Positions 44,734 to 53,051 of a stretch of DNA of 64,000 nt are shown piece after piece. Made by a program: the position numbers and the translations under genes. A model generated the notes under the pieces. That model did not search any database. It saw nothing but the letters and a program-made list of their open reading frames with translations, and was not told the DNA's origin. Source of the stretch: Candidatus Defluviilinea proxima (lineage in GTDB: Bacteria > Chloroflexota > Anaerolineae > Anaerolineales > Villigracilaceae); assembly GCA_016721115.1 (NCBI GenBank), contig JADKIW010000001.1, positions 1,317,501-1,381,500 of the forward strand. Reading direction: 5' to 3'. Numbering within the stretch: position 1 is the stretch's first letter; each line of letters starts with the position of its first letter.

Positions 44734-47316
44734 ATGACTTCTCAAAACGATGACCAAGCAAAAATCTCCTGGCCTTTTCTATTCGCCCTCTGGGCTGTTC
44801 AAGGACTGACATTTCTTTGGCGATTTGTAACCCTGCCTTCCGATACCAGTGAAGGAATTCTCTTTGGCTTTTCCGCGTTTCGGTTGACGGGCATCCTCCT
44901 TTTGCTGGCATGGACGTTCACCGCTTCATATTTTGCTTTCAATGCAAACAAGAAACCTGCCTTGAAAGCAAAACTGGATTCAATATACACATCATGGACT
45001 GGTGACGCCTTACTGGTTATTTCCCTTTTGGCGATATTGCTCAGTCAGGGAACATTAGCCATTCTGTGGGGGCTCTCGCAACACGGAAAGATTTTCTCCT
45101 ACGCCGCGTATGCGGTGCGCCTATCTCCACTGCTCAATCTGGCGACCATTACCGGTTTGGAGTTGATCGCAGCGACCATCTTGAACCGCTGGGACTCCTA
45201 TCAGCCCATGAAAGAAGCAGGCAAGCGACTGCTGAAAAAAGCAGTTGTTATTTGGGGTGTTTTGGGCGTGTTGACAGTTTTTATCGCCGTTACAGGCCTT
45301 GGGCTTGTTCCTGATAAAACGGGTGAATGGGGCCTGCCTGGCGTCCCTTTGCTGGAGTGGCAGATTGTTCTTGCCTGTATCGCCTGTGTGTTGGTCTTTC
45401 TACTGGAGACTCGAACGAAGTCAACGGAAAATAAAAATCTTGATATTTGGATATCAGTTGCGCTCTGGTGTGGCATTCTTCTTTTGTGGTTGAGCCATCC
45501 CGTTGTTCCAAGTTTCTCTGCTTTGCCGCCGCGTGCACCGAACTATGAGATCTATCCGTTCTCTGATACACAAGTATATGATGAGTTTGCCCAATCCCTT
45601 TTGATCGGTAACGGTTTGAAGGGCAACGAAATCCCCCCGCGTCCGCTATATATTGTTTTTCTCGCGTTCCTACACCTGATCGTGGGGCAAGATTACAACA
45701 ATGTTATTACCGCGCAATCAATCGTCCTGGCATTGTTCCCTGTTGCGTTGTATTGGGTAGGGAAAGAATTACATAGTCGCCCGGTTGGAGTAGCCATTGC
45801 TCTGCTTGCTGGACTACGTGATTACACATCCAATATTGCGTCTCCTTTTAGTAACGCGTTGAGTTATTCCAAGTTATATCTTTCCGAAGTTCCTGTGGCT
45901 CTTACGCTTGCGGCTTTCACATATCTTGCCATTCGTTGGGCACGGACGAATCGTCCGAACTATTTGGCTTTTCTCGCTGGTGGCGCACTTGGAATTGGGA
46001 TCCTGATCCGCACGCAAGCAGTAGTAGCGTTGCCTGTCATTTTATTTGTTGCATGGCTAGCCGAACCTAAAAAGTTTTATTCCATCCTGCGCGGCGGAGC
46101 GTTGATGGTTTTTGCCATTGTTCTTTTAGCTTCTCCGTGGCTTATTCGTAATTGGGTTAATACCGGCCAGATCATTTTCGATAGCCCTTTCACGCAAACG
46201 ATCAATCTGGCGCAACGTTATAGTCGCATGAACGGCATTGAAGCCGATGCAGGCCGTAAGCCCGGCGAGACCAATGTCCAATATAACGACCGCTTGATCA
46301 GTATCTTCAAAGATGCCGTTTCCAAAAATCCCACAGAAGCGGTGCGCGTGGTCATCAATCGTTTTCTCGATAACTGCGTTGATAACATTTTGCTGTTGCC
46401 TGTCCGCAACGATCTCGAAAGTCCCAACGAACTATGGCAACCCACCCGTGCATTTTGGGAGCAATGGACAGGCCAGCCCAAACCATCGCAAACTGTTTTG
46501 CTCGTTTTTTATATCGCTCTGCTTGGCCTCGGTCTTGCCGCCGCATGGAAACGCATCGGCTTGTTGGGCCTCGCACCTCTCTTTATCAATCTCGTTTACA
46601 ACCTTTGGACTTCCATTGCCCTCTTGGCTGGGCAAAGATTTTTGGTAGCAATGGATTGGTCTATTTACATGTATTACATGATTGGACTCTTCACCCTGAT
46701 CCTTGCTTTCATTTCTTTGATGGAAACCACACGCGCCTCTCTCTGGACCTGGGCCTGCTCCAACCTCTCAAGCAGTTCTCAAGCCTTAGCCGTTTCCTCC
46801 TCCCATCCATGGACACATTTCCTCATTGCCGGTGCATTTTTCCTGTTTATTGGTGTGTCTGTTCCGTTGAGTGAAAATGTTTTTCCAAAAAAATATCCAC
46901 CACTAACGCAGGATCAACTGTATAAAGAATTTACATCGTCTACTGCTTTTCAAAATTCGGGGATGGATTCAGCTTGCTTGACAAAGATTATCACAGACAA
47001 CGAACTGACTGCCTCACGCGGTAGAGCATTATCTCCGCGATATTACGAATCGGGCGAAGGCGAATCTACTGATAAATTTGGTTATAAACCATCCAAACAA
47101 CCACGTCTCTTGTTCTATATGACAGGGGATTATTATGGGGTTATCTTGCTTGAGCACAATGAACCAGTGGATTTCATTCCGCATACATCGGATGTAATCG
47201 CATATCGTGATAAGGATGTGCAACAAAAAGCTTGGTTCCTACTTGTTCAGAATAATGGACAGGAAAGGCTGTATTTTGCCGATACTGTGGATAACCCGTG
47301 TGTTGTGAAGCCATAA
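44734..47316 (+). CDS. Large GT-C-like membrane protein
   Basis: An 860-residue protein with about 14 membrane helices. After an N-terminal five-helix section, an outside loop holds FSDTQVYDEFAQSLLIGNGL (near 280) and PRPLYIVFLAFLHLI, an arrangement like dolichyl-phosphate-mannose-type glycosyltransferases (GT39/GT83). A central region has RNWVNTGQIIFDSPF, common in this fold. The C-terminal ~130 residues are soluble and outside. The sugar and acceptor are unknown; glycan or teichoic-like surface modification is plausible. Confidence 0.7.
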   Translation: MTSQNDDQAKISWPFLFALWAVQGLTFLWRFVTLPSDTSEGILFGFSAFRLTGILLLLAWTFTASYFAFNANKKPALKAKLDSIYTSWTGDALLVISLLAILLSQGTLAILWGLSQHGKIFSYAAYAVRLSPLLNLATITGLELIAATILNRWDSYQPMKEAGKRLLKKAVVIWGVLGVLTVFIAVTGLGLVPDKTGEWGLPGVPLLEWQIVLACIACVLVFLLETRTKSTENKNLDIWISVALWCGILLLWLSHPVVPSFSALPPRAPNYEIYPFSDTQVYDEFAQSLLIGNGLKGNEIPPRPLYIVFLAFLHLIVGQDYNNVITAQSIVLALFPVALYWVGKELHSRPVGVAIALLAGLRDYTSNIASPFSNALSYSKLYLSEVPVALTLAAFTYLAIRWARTNRPNYLAFLAGGALGIGILIRTQAVVALPVILFVAWLAEPKKFYSILRGGALMVFAIVLLASPWLIRNWVNTGQIIFDSPFTQTINLAQRYSRMNGIEADAGRKPGETNVQYNDRLISIFKDAVSKNPTEAVRVVINRFLDNCVDNILLLPVRNDLESPNELWQPTRAFWEQWTGQPKPSQTVLLVFYIALLGLGLAAAWKRIGLLGLAPLFINLVYNLWTSIALLAGQRFLVAMDWSIYMYYMIGLFTLILAFISLMETTRASLWTWACSNLSSSSQALAVSSSHPWTHFLIAGAFFLFIGVSVPLSENVFPKKYPPLTQDQLYKEFTSSTAFQNSGMDSACLTKIITDNELTASRGRALSPRYYESGEGESTDKFGYKPSKQPRLLFYMTGDYYGVILLEHNEPVDFIPHTSDVIAYRDKDVQQKAWFLLVQNNGQERLYFADTVDNPCVVKP

Positions 47317-47323
47317 ATACAAC

Positions 47324-47349
47324 GATGCCCCATGATTTTCATGGGCATC
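47324..47349. terminator. Hairpin between convergent membrane genes
   Basis: GATGCCCCATGA pairs with TCATGGGCATC with one bulged C. It lies between the convergent 44734 and 47355 genes and could serve both. Confidence 0.6.
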
Positions 47350-47354
47350 ACTTT

Positions 47355-49028
47355 TCATCCAAAGAATGGCAGAATGGCGTCTAATATCTTATGGAACAAC
47401 TCAACATTGTTGAACAAAAGCGCTGTTAAAAATATCAACAAACCAACCTGAAACCATTTTTTGTCTGCCATCTTTTCATAGGATATACCAACAAAGAAGA
47501 CCAAAGCATACGTCCAATTGGGGGAGTAAAGCATTGGGTCGTCGCCGTAGTTCATGTGCAGTACAAAGTTGAACAGCAGATTCAAAACAAGCGCCGCTTG
47601 CAAGGCTGAATTCCTTGGATTACGGAATAAATTCCATATAAAAATCAAAGCCGCAATCACAAGTAATAGAAACCACAAACGCGCCAGCCAACTCCCAAAG
47701 CCGATATAAGATGCATATTGATATTCACCACGGAAGAAGCGGATGGTGTTGAAGCAAGGGGTTGAGCACCCAATCTCTTCAAGCAATATGAGCGGACGAG
47801 GAGCTACTACGCTGAAGAGTGTCATAGTGCGGGTGATCACGTTGACACGGCTGATAGTTTCTGAAAGTGGAACACCTACAACTTCTCGTTTGAAAACGCT
47901 TTCGTTGCCAATATTACTGGGAATATAAAATGGTTGGCTATTGGGCTGAAGCAGAGTTTGCGTAAAGGTCAATATGGTTGCCAGCACAATAGTAATGGAT
48001 ACATATTTAAACGTTTTCTTTATGCTCCATTGGGTAAGGAAAAATGTGATACATGTCTGAATGAAGTTTGTAATCGTGATTCCAAAAGTAATCAACCCAA
48101 CAGGGATGACGTGTATCAGTTTCGCATCCTTGTTTTGCAGGATTACGACCGATGCGACGAGCATTGCCGCAGAAAAAATATAGGATTCCAGAAATGAACT
48201 CAGCAATAAATGTGAATTGGAGAGCCCAAGCAAGGCCGCGATAATAAGGGCGTATGTAGTGTTGTTTGTTCGGCGCTTGAAGAATAGCCACGCTAGAAAA
48301 ACACATGCGCCACCATATAGGGCGTTGAGAAGGATCGTTGCGTGAAATTTATCTCCATACATCAGTATTGATAATAGCCACACTTGCGGACGCAGGAGCA
48401 TCAAAGCATATGGATGCACAGCACGCATGCTCATCACCTGATCTCGGTTAGCTGTGAGAAAGTTAACCCAGATGGGTGAATCAGTATCGAAATAATTGTC
48501 TGCAAGATGAAGGTCAGGGCTTGTGATGGTAGTTCCTAATGCGTAGGCAGAAGCTGATATTGCTGAAGCAAGCAAAAGTCCGGGAAAGTTGCGCTTGATC
48601 CAGATGGCAATAGTGGATGAGCGCCAGTTGGTTGAATCCAGTTTGTGGATAAGATGGATTGTCCACATTGAAGATAGGATGGTCAGCACTAGAAATGTGG
48701 GGATCGTATTTCGTGCGGGTATTAGCGCAACGCCTAACAATGTTGGGTATTGATTGAGAAGCCGTAGTGTGAGGGGAAATAACAAAACGCCCAAACAAAG
48801 AATGGCGATGGGAATGATTTTTTCTTTCAGTCTCGAAATCACTGTTTCAAGGACGATCGCAAAGACCAGTGTAAAAACTGTGTTCAATAAAACGGTGAAA
48901 AATATAAGAGCCCAATAGGAAGTGTAGAAGTTTTGGAAAAAGCTCAGTGCAAAAAAAGATATTACCCCGCTGAGCGCCCATGCGATGATGTTTGGAAGAT
49001 TTGCGCGAAGTTTCATAAATAGTGACAT
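47355..49028 (-). CDS. Large hypothetical membrane protein, possibly GT-C-like
   Basis: A 557-residue protein with about 13 hydrophobic segments. A loop after the fifth or sixth helix contains DLHLADNYFDTDSPIWVNFL and RAVHPYALMLLRP, vaguely like the substrate loop of membrane glycosyltransferases. The family is not recognised. It is AT-rich, like the 41117 gene. A hairpin lies just upstream of its start. Confidence 0.55.
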   Translation of the reverse strand: MSLFMKLRANLPNIIAWALSGVISFFALSFFQNFYTSYWALIFFTVLLNTVFTLVFAIVLETVISRLKEKIIPIAILCLGVLLFPLTLRLLNQYPTLLGVALIPARNTIPTFLVLTILSSMWTIHLIHKLDSTNWRSSTIAIWIKRNFPGLLLASAISASAYALGTTITSPDLHLADNYFDTDSPIWVNFLTANRDQVMSMRAVHPYALMLLRPQVWLLSILMYGDKFHATILLNALYGGACVFLAWLFFKRRTNNTTYALIIAALLGLSNSHLLLSSFLESYIFSAAMLVASVVILQNKDAKLIHVIPVGLITFGITITNFIQTCITFFLTQWSIKKTFKYVSITIVLATILTFTQTLLQPNSQPFYIPSNIGNESVFKREVVGVPLSETISRVNVITRTMTLFSVVAPRPLILLEEIGCSTPCFNTIRFFRGEYQYASYIGFGSWLARLWFLLLVIAALIFIWNLFRNPRNSALQAALVLNLLFNFVLHMNYGDDPMLYSPNWTYALVFFVGISYEKMADKKWFQVGLLIFLTALLFNNVELFHKILDAILPFFG

Positions 49029-49030
49029 AA

Positions 49031-49065
49031 AAGATGACAGTCAACTTCAGGTTGACTGTCATCTT
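49031..49065. terminator. 15-bp perfect hairpin
   Basis: AAGATGACAGTCAAC (49031-49045) pairs with 49051-49065 around TTCAG. It lies downstream of the 49076 gene on the - strand and ahead of the 47355 gene start, so it probably ends the transcript of the former. Confidence 0.75.
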
Positions 49066-49075
49066 ACTTGGATGG

Positions 49076-49258
49076 TTACGCCAGATTGCGTACCAGTTGC
49101 AGGAACTCTTTCCATTCTTCTTCGAAGAAATGCACAGTGACGCTGTTTAGTTCGATGTGGTAAGTGGTTTCACCATCGGGTTCTTCGGCTTTCCATGCAA
49201 GAAAGTTGTCTGTCTCTGCGATCGTTTCGGTTTTTGGGTCATTTTGGTTGTTGTTCAT
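49076..49258 (-). CDS. Small acidic hypothetical protein
   Basis: A 60-residue protein, starting at ATG 49258 behind AAGGAGAAGACC. The Asn/Glu-rich start is followed by strands FLAWKAEEPDGETTYHIELNSVTVHF and an EEEWKEFLQLVRNL helix. The start overlaps the end of the AI-2E family gene by 20 nt, so they are coupled. No family recognised. Confidence 0.6.
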   Translation of the reverse strand: MNNNQNDPKTETIAETDNFLAWKAEEPDGETTYHIELNSVTVHFFEEEWKEFLQLVRNLA

Positions 49259-50483
49259 TGGTCTTCTCCTTATCTGGCTGTTGTTTTTTGATGAAACGCG
49301 ATTGCACGAATTGTACAAGGTTTTTCAGTGATTCGCGAATACTGAGTGGTGGATGCTCTTCTTCTGTTGGTGGCCACGGGTTGAGATCGAACATCTTGCG
49401 CATGGTGTACCGTCCAAGTAACAGGAACGATGCGAGGAAAGGCGCGGCGATGATAACACCAAGCAACCCCAATAAATTGGCGGCGATGATGGCGGCTACC
49501 AACACCGCCGCAGGATGTACTTTCAAAGTGCGTGCCATGATACGTGGTGTGATGAAGTTATCCATGATCCAGTCCATGATCGACGTGGTGATCACGATAA
49601 TGAGCATGTACGTCAGGGCGTGATCTTGGAGCCCGAAGGGTTTCACAGGCTGAAAGTAGGTGACCAATGCCATCACGCCCCATGTGATGGCAGGCCCGAT
49701 ATAGGGCAGGAATTTTGCCAGCCCAGCCATCAATGCGATGCCTAGTGCGTAATTAACTTGCATGGACGGTAGAAAGATCGAATAGACGACCAATGCCAAA
49801 AGGAAAATGATGATCTGACCGCGCAGGAATGCGTTCCAGATGCGGCTGAGTTCACTGCCGAGCTTTTTGAAATCTTCTGTGTAACCGGGAATATCTATCT
49901 TGAGCAGGTCTTCACGTAGACCACTACTTTCTGCCATGACGAAGTAGGAAACGGTCAGGATGAAGATTGTCCACCCGAGAAATTGGGCCGCGCCTCCCGC
50001 TACTGCGCCGACAAGGTTACCGGTCTGGCCGAGCAGGGGTTCCAGCCGTGCAAGTAACTGACGGTTGATATCGGTGAGGTCGTAGTTTCGCATGTCCAAT
50101 TGAAAGACGCCAATGGTGAACGTCTGGGTGGATAAACGGGAGATATATTCCGGTAGATTTTGAATAAGTCCTTGAATGGAACTGACCAGGTTTTGTATTT
50201 GTCCGGCTACGCCAAAACCGCCCCATGTAAGCAAGCCGATGAGAATGATCAGGATGAACAAGAACAGAATGTTGACGGATGCCTTCCAGGAAATGTGCAA
50301 TCCACGAGAGATCATTGCATTCACGGGATGCAACAGGTACGTGATGATAAAGATCAGCAATAACGGAGCAATGAGGTTTGAAAAACGGTATATCAGAAAG
50401 GCAAGGATGCCGAAAATTACCAGCCCGACCAGCAATTTGGTGGTGGCGCCCCAACGAGGTGAATCGACAGTTTGATTGGTCAT
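49239..50483 (-). CDS. AI-2E family (PerM-type) transporter
   Basis: A 414-residue protein with a pair of N-terminal helices, a long soluble section (about 85-150) with IQNLVSSIQGLIQNLPEYI, and a C-terminal group of helices with LGIALMAGLAKFLPYIGPAITW and ITPRIMARTLKVHPAAVLV, the hallmark motifs of the family. Members move small solutes or act as Na+/H+ antiporters; the name does not prove AI-2 transport. It heads a two-gene unit with the 60-residue gene. Confidence 0.9.
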   Translation of the reverse strand: MTNQTVDSPRWGATTKLLVGLVIFGILAFLIYRFSNLIAPLLLIFIITYLLHPVNAMISRGLHISWKASVNILFLFILIILIGLLTWGGFGVAGQIQNLVSSIQGLIQNLPEYISRLSTQTFTIGVFQLDMRNYDLTDINRQLLARLEPLLGQTGNLVGAVAGGAAQFLGWTIFILTVSYFVMAESSGLREDLLKIDIPGYTEDFKKLGSELSRIWNAFLRGQIIIFLLALVVYSIFLPSMQVNYALGIALMAGLAKFLPYIGPAITWGVMALVTYFQPVKPFGLQDHALTYMLIIVITTSIMDWIMDNFITPRIMARTLKVHPAAVLVAAIIAANLLGLLGVIIAAPFLASFLLLGRYTMRKMFDLNPWPPTEEEHPPLSIRESLKNLVQFVQSRFIKKQQPDKEKTNEQQPK

Positions 50484-50550
50484 GGAATGAGTCTCCGAAC
50501 TTGTTCTATTCTACGTCAAGAATGACGTGTTTTACAACCATTAAACAAAA

Positions 50551-50583
50551 AATCCCCGCAAGGCGATATACCTTGCGGGGATT
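50551..50583 (-). terminator. Rho-independent terminator of the FHA gene
   Basis: Arms AATCCCCGCAAGG (50551-50563) and CCTTGCGGGGATT (50571-50583) pair perfectly; reading on the - strand the stem is followed by TTTTTTGTTT. Confidence 0.85.
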
Positions 50584-50589
50584 ACTTTT

Positions 50590-51189
50590 TTACCCAGGAC
50601 ATCCGCCAAGGAAGGGGAAGAATGTACACCACAGGAAGTTGGCATCTATGTACCAAAGGATTCCTGCGCACAAGCAGATGAAGAAAAACACGCCCACGCC
50701 GATAATGATGGGCATGATATTCGTCCGTTTGGCGGGTGCAGGTGCAGACGAGACCACAGGCGCCGGGCTGGCTGGAACACTGCCAACATAATCTGCAGGC
50801 GGGGGAGGTGGTGGGGTGGCCGGACGTGAAACCGACGGTATGGCCGCCGCAGCGCGCGGAGAGACCATGGTTGCGCCGGGATCGTTGGTGACTACTTCAA
50901 ACACCAACACGATCTGTTCGCCGAACGAAACAACTTCGCCAGCCTTCAAAACGCGTGGACCGGCCAATCGTTGCCCGTTAACAAACGTCCCGTTGGTAGA
51001 GCCGAGATCTTCCAGAACGTATTTCCCGCCCTGAAAGGTCAACCGTGCATGACGTCGCGAAATTTCCGCATCGTTGATCGTGACTTCATTCGTGGAATCG
51101 CGCCCGATGTTGAGCTGGTCGCCTTCCAATGTGAATATCGCCCCGGGGGTGGGGCCCTGTCGCATGATGAGTTGGAATTGAGAAGCCAT
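50590..51189 (-). CDS. FHA-domain protein with C-terminal membrane helix
   Basis: A 199-residue protein. The FHA phosphothreonine-binding domain covers about 8-95 with GRDSTNEVTIND, SRRHARLTF and DLGSTNGTFVNG, including the conserved Arg, Ser and Asn contacts. A Pro/Ala-rich linker and a single membrane helix at about 165-185 follow. The FHA part would face the cytoplasm and bind phosphorylated partners at the membrane. Strong ribosome site AAGGAG. Confidence 0.88.
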   Translation of the reverse strand: MASQFQLIMRQGPTPGAIFTLEGDQLNIGRDSTNEVTINDAEISRRHARLTFQGGKYVLEDLGSTNGTFVNGQRLAGPRVLKAGEVVSFGEQIVLVFEVVTNDPGATMVSPRAAAAIPSVSRPATPPPPPPADYVGSVPASPAPVVSSAPAPAKRTNIMPIIIGVGVFFFICLCAGILWYIDANFLWCTFFPFLGGCPG

Positions 51190-51296
51190 AAATTCTCCTT
51201 GAAGGCTTGTAATGATGATTGAGTCTAAAGGTTTCAGGCCAAAAAGTCAACAGGATTAAATTGAAAATACGTTGCCCCTATTTGGGGATTCCTGTC

Positions 51297-51324
51297 TTGA
51301 CAAGGAACTAAAAGCCATTATACT
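51297..51324 (+). promoter_or_regulatory. Promoter of the NAD salvage operon
   Basis: A consensus -35 TTGACA (51297-51302) and -10 TATACT (51319-51324) are separated by 16 nt. The predicted transcription start, about 7 nt on, falls at 51331, three bases before the ATG of the regulator gene. Confidence 0.75.
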
Positions 51325-51336
51325 AAGTGTATAATG
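51316..51336. promoter_or_regulatory. 21-bp palindrome, candidate NrtR operator
   Basis: CATTATAC (51316-51323) and GTATAATG (51329-51336) pair perfectly around TAAGT. The site covers the -10 box, the predicted start point and the regulator's ATG, so a bound dimer would block transcription. Confidence 0.65.
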
Positions 51337-52002
51337 GACACTAACTATAGCGAATACGAACAACCAGGTGTAACGGTGGATCTTGTGGTTTTCACCGTCA
51401 GTGAAGATGCGCTCAAGGCGATGCTGATCCGTCGGGCCGAAACGCCCTATTCTGGATATTGGGCATTACCCGGCGGCTTTATCAAAACCGGCGAGTCGCT
51501 TGAGTCTGCGGCGTTGCGTGTGCTCAGAGAAAAGACCGGTGTCGAGGATGTGTATATTGAGCAACTCTACACCTTTGGCGAACCAGATCGCGATCCCAGA
51601 ACCAGAGTTATCACGGTCGCCTACTTTGCCCTCATTCCCTGGAAACAACTTGCCCGGCCCGAATCACAAAAGATCGCAGGCATCACATGGCATCCGGTGG
51701 ATGCACTTCCAAAACTTGCGTTCGATCACAAAGACATACTGAGCTATGCTGTCCGTCGCCTGCGTGCCAAGGTCAGTTACAGCAACATCGTTTATGGTCT
51801 CATGCCGAAGCACTTCCGTCTTTCAGAGCTTCAACGCATGTACGAGATCATCATCAATGACCGTCTTGATAAACGGAACTTCAGAAAAAGAATGCTGGCC
51901 ACCAATCTCTTGCAAGAGACCGGCAAAAAAGACATCAATGGCGCCCACCGCCCGGCCCGTCTATATCAATTCAAAAAAATGGAAATCACTTACTTTAACT
52001 AG
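51334..52002 (+). CDS. nrtR: NrtR-type Nudix-domain transcriptional regulator of NAD salvage
   Basis: A 222-residue protein with an N-terminal Nudix domain (about 11-140) and a C-terminal winged-helix part (150-222; HFRLSELQRMYEIIINDRLDKRNFRKRML). The Nudix box has Val63 and Lys67 where catalytic enzymes have Glu, so hydrolysis is unlikely, fitting NrtR, which binds ADP-ribose as a signal. It is the first gene of an operon with nicotinamidase and nicotinate phosphoribosyltransferase. No ribosome site exists and the mRNA is probably leaderless. Confidence 0.82.
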   Translation: MDTNYSEYEQPGVTVDLVVFTVSEDALKAMLIRRAETPYSGYWALPGGFIKTGESLESAALRVLREKTGVEDVYIEQLYTFGEPDRDPRTRVITVAYFALIPWKQLARPESQKIAGITWHPVDALPKLAFDHKDILSYAVRRLRAKVSYSNIVYGLMPKHFRLSELQRMYEIIINDRLDKRNFRKRMLATNLLQETGKKDINGAHRPARLYQFKKMEITYFN

Positions 52003-52010
52003 GAGGCAGC

Positions 52011-53015
52011 ATGACGAACCCTACTATCCCTGCATTTTTTGACTCAGCAAAGGTCGGCACTGTCTGGCGGATTCCCTATGAGGAACGTGCAAAACAAGCA
52101 CGGGACTTTGCGCTTCAAAACGGACTTCAGCCTGCCTCTGCTTCGACAACCCGCACCTGGCTGATGCTGATCGACGTACAAAACACCTTCTGCATCCCAG
52201 AGTTTGAACTATATGTTGGCGGCCGTAGTGGACGTGGCGCCGTGGAAGATAACGCTCGTCTCTGTGAGTTCATCTATCGCAATCTCGGTAACATCACCCA
52301 CATCACCGCCACCATGGACACACACAGCGCGATGCAAATCTTTCACGCTGTCTTCTTTGTGGATAAAGACGGCAATCATCCCGCACCATACACAGACATC
52401 CACGCCGCCGAACTCCGTGATGGCAAATGGACATTTAATCCCGCGCTCGCCAGTGAATTCAGCATTGCCCCCGAATACGGTCAACAGATGATGATCCATT
52501 ATGCCGAAGCGTTGGAGAAGAAAGGCAAATACGCTCTTACCATCTGGCCGTATCATGCCATGCTCGGCGGTATCGGTCATGCGCTGGTCTCGTCCGTTGA
52601 AGAAGCTTTGTTCTTCCACTCCATTGCCCGTAACACGCAATATGACATTGAAATCAAAGGTGATAAGCCCTTTACCGAAAATTATTCCGTCGTTGGCCCC
52701 GAAGTGTTGACCGGCCCCATGGGTGAGACGTTAGGAATGCACAACACCAAATTCATCGAACAACTACAACAATATGACAGGCTCATCATTGCCGGTCAGG
52801 CTAAGTCCCATTGCGTAGCATGGACGGTACAAGATCTGCTCAACGACATCAACGCAGTTGACCCTGAACTCGCAAAGAAAGTGTATTTGCTCGATGATTG
52901 CTCCTCGCCTGTTGTTGTTCCCGGTGTAGTGGATCATACCGACGCAGCGAATGAAGCGTATGCAAAATTCGCTGCGTCGGGAATGAAGATCGTCAAATCG
53001 ACAGACAACTTTTAA
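52011..53015 (+). CDS. Nicotinamidase-like cysteine hydrolase
   Basis: Converts nicotinamide to nicotinate and ammonia, by inference from context. The 334-residue isochorismatase-fold protein has the Asp in MLIDVQNTFCIPEF, a metal-site-like TMDTHSAMQIFH, and the nucleophile Cys in AGQAKSHCVAW. It is about 120 residues longer than E. coli PncA, with an N-terminal extension and an insert. The start is 8 nt after nrtR with AGGAGG before it. The following gene uses nicotinate, which supports the assignment. Confidence 0.82.
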   Translation: MTNPTIPAFFDSAKVGTVWRIPYEERAKQARDFALQNGLQPASASTTRTWLMLIDVQNTFCIPEFELYVGGRSGRGAVEDNARLCEFIYRNLGNITHITATMDTHSAMQIFHAVFFVDKDGNHPAPYTDIHAAELRDGKWTFNPALASEFSIAPEYGQQMMIHYAEALEKKGKYALTIWPYHAMLGGIGHALVSSVEEALFFHSIARNTQYDIEIKGDKPFTENYSVVGPEVLTGPMGETLGMHNTKFIEQLQQYDRLIIAGQAKSHCVAWTVQDLLNDINAVDPELAKKVYLLDDCSSPVVVPGVVDHTDAANEAYAKFAASGMKIVKSTDNF

Positions 53016-53051
53016 TGAGTAGGATATGTAATACTTTGCCAAAGGATTCAC

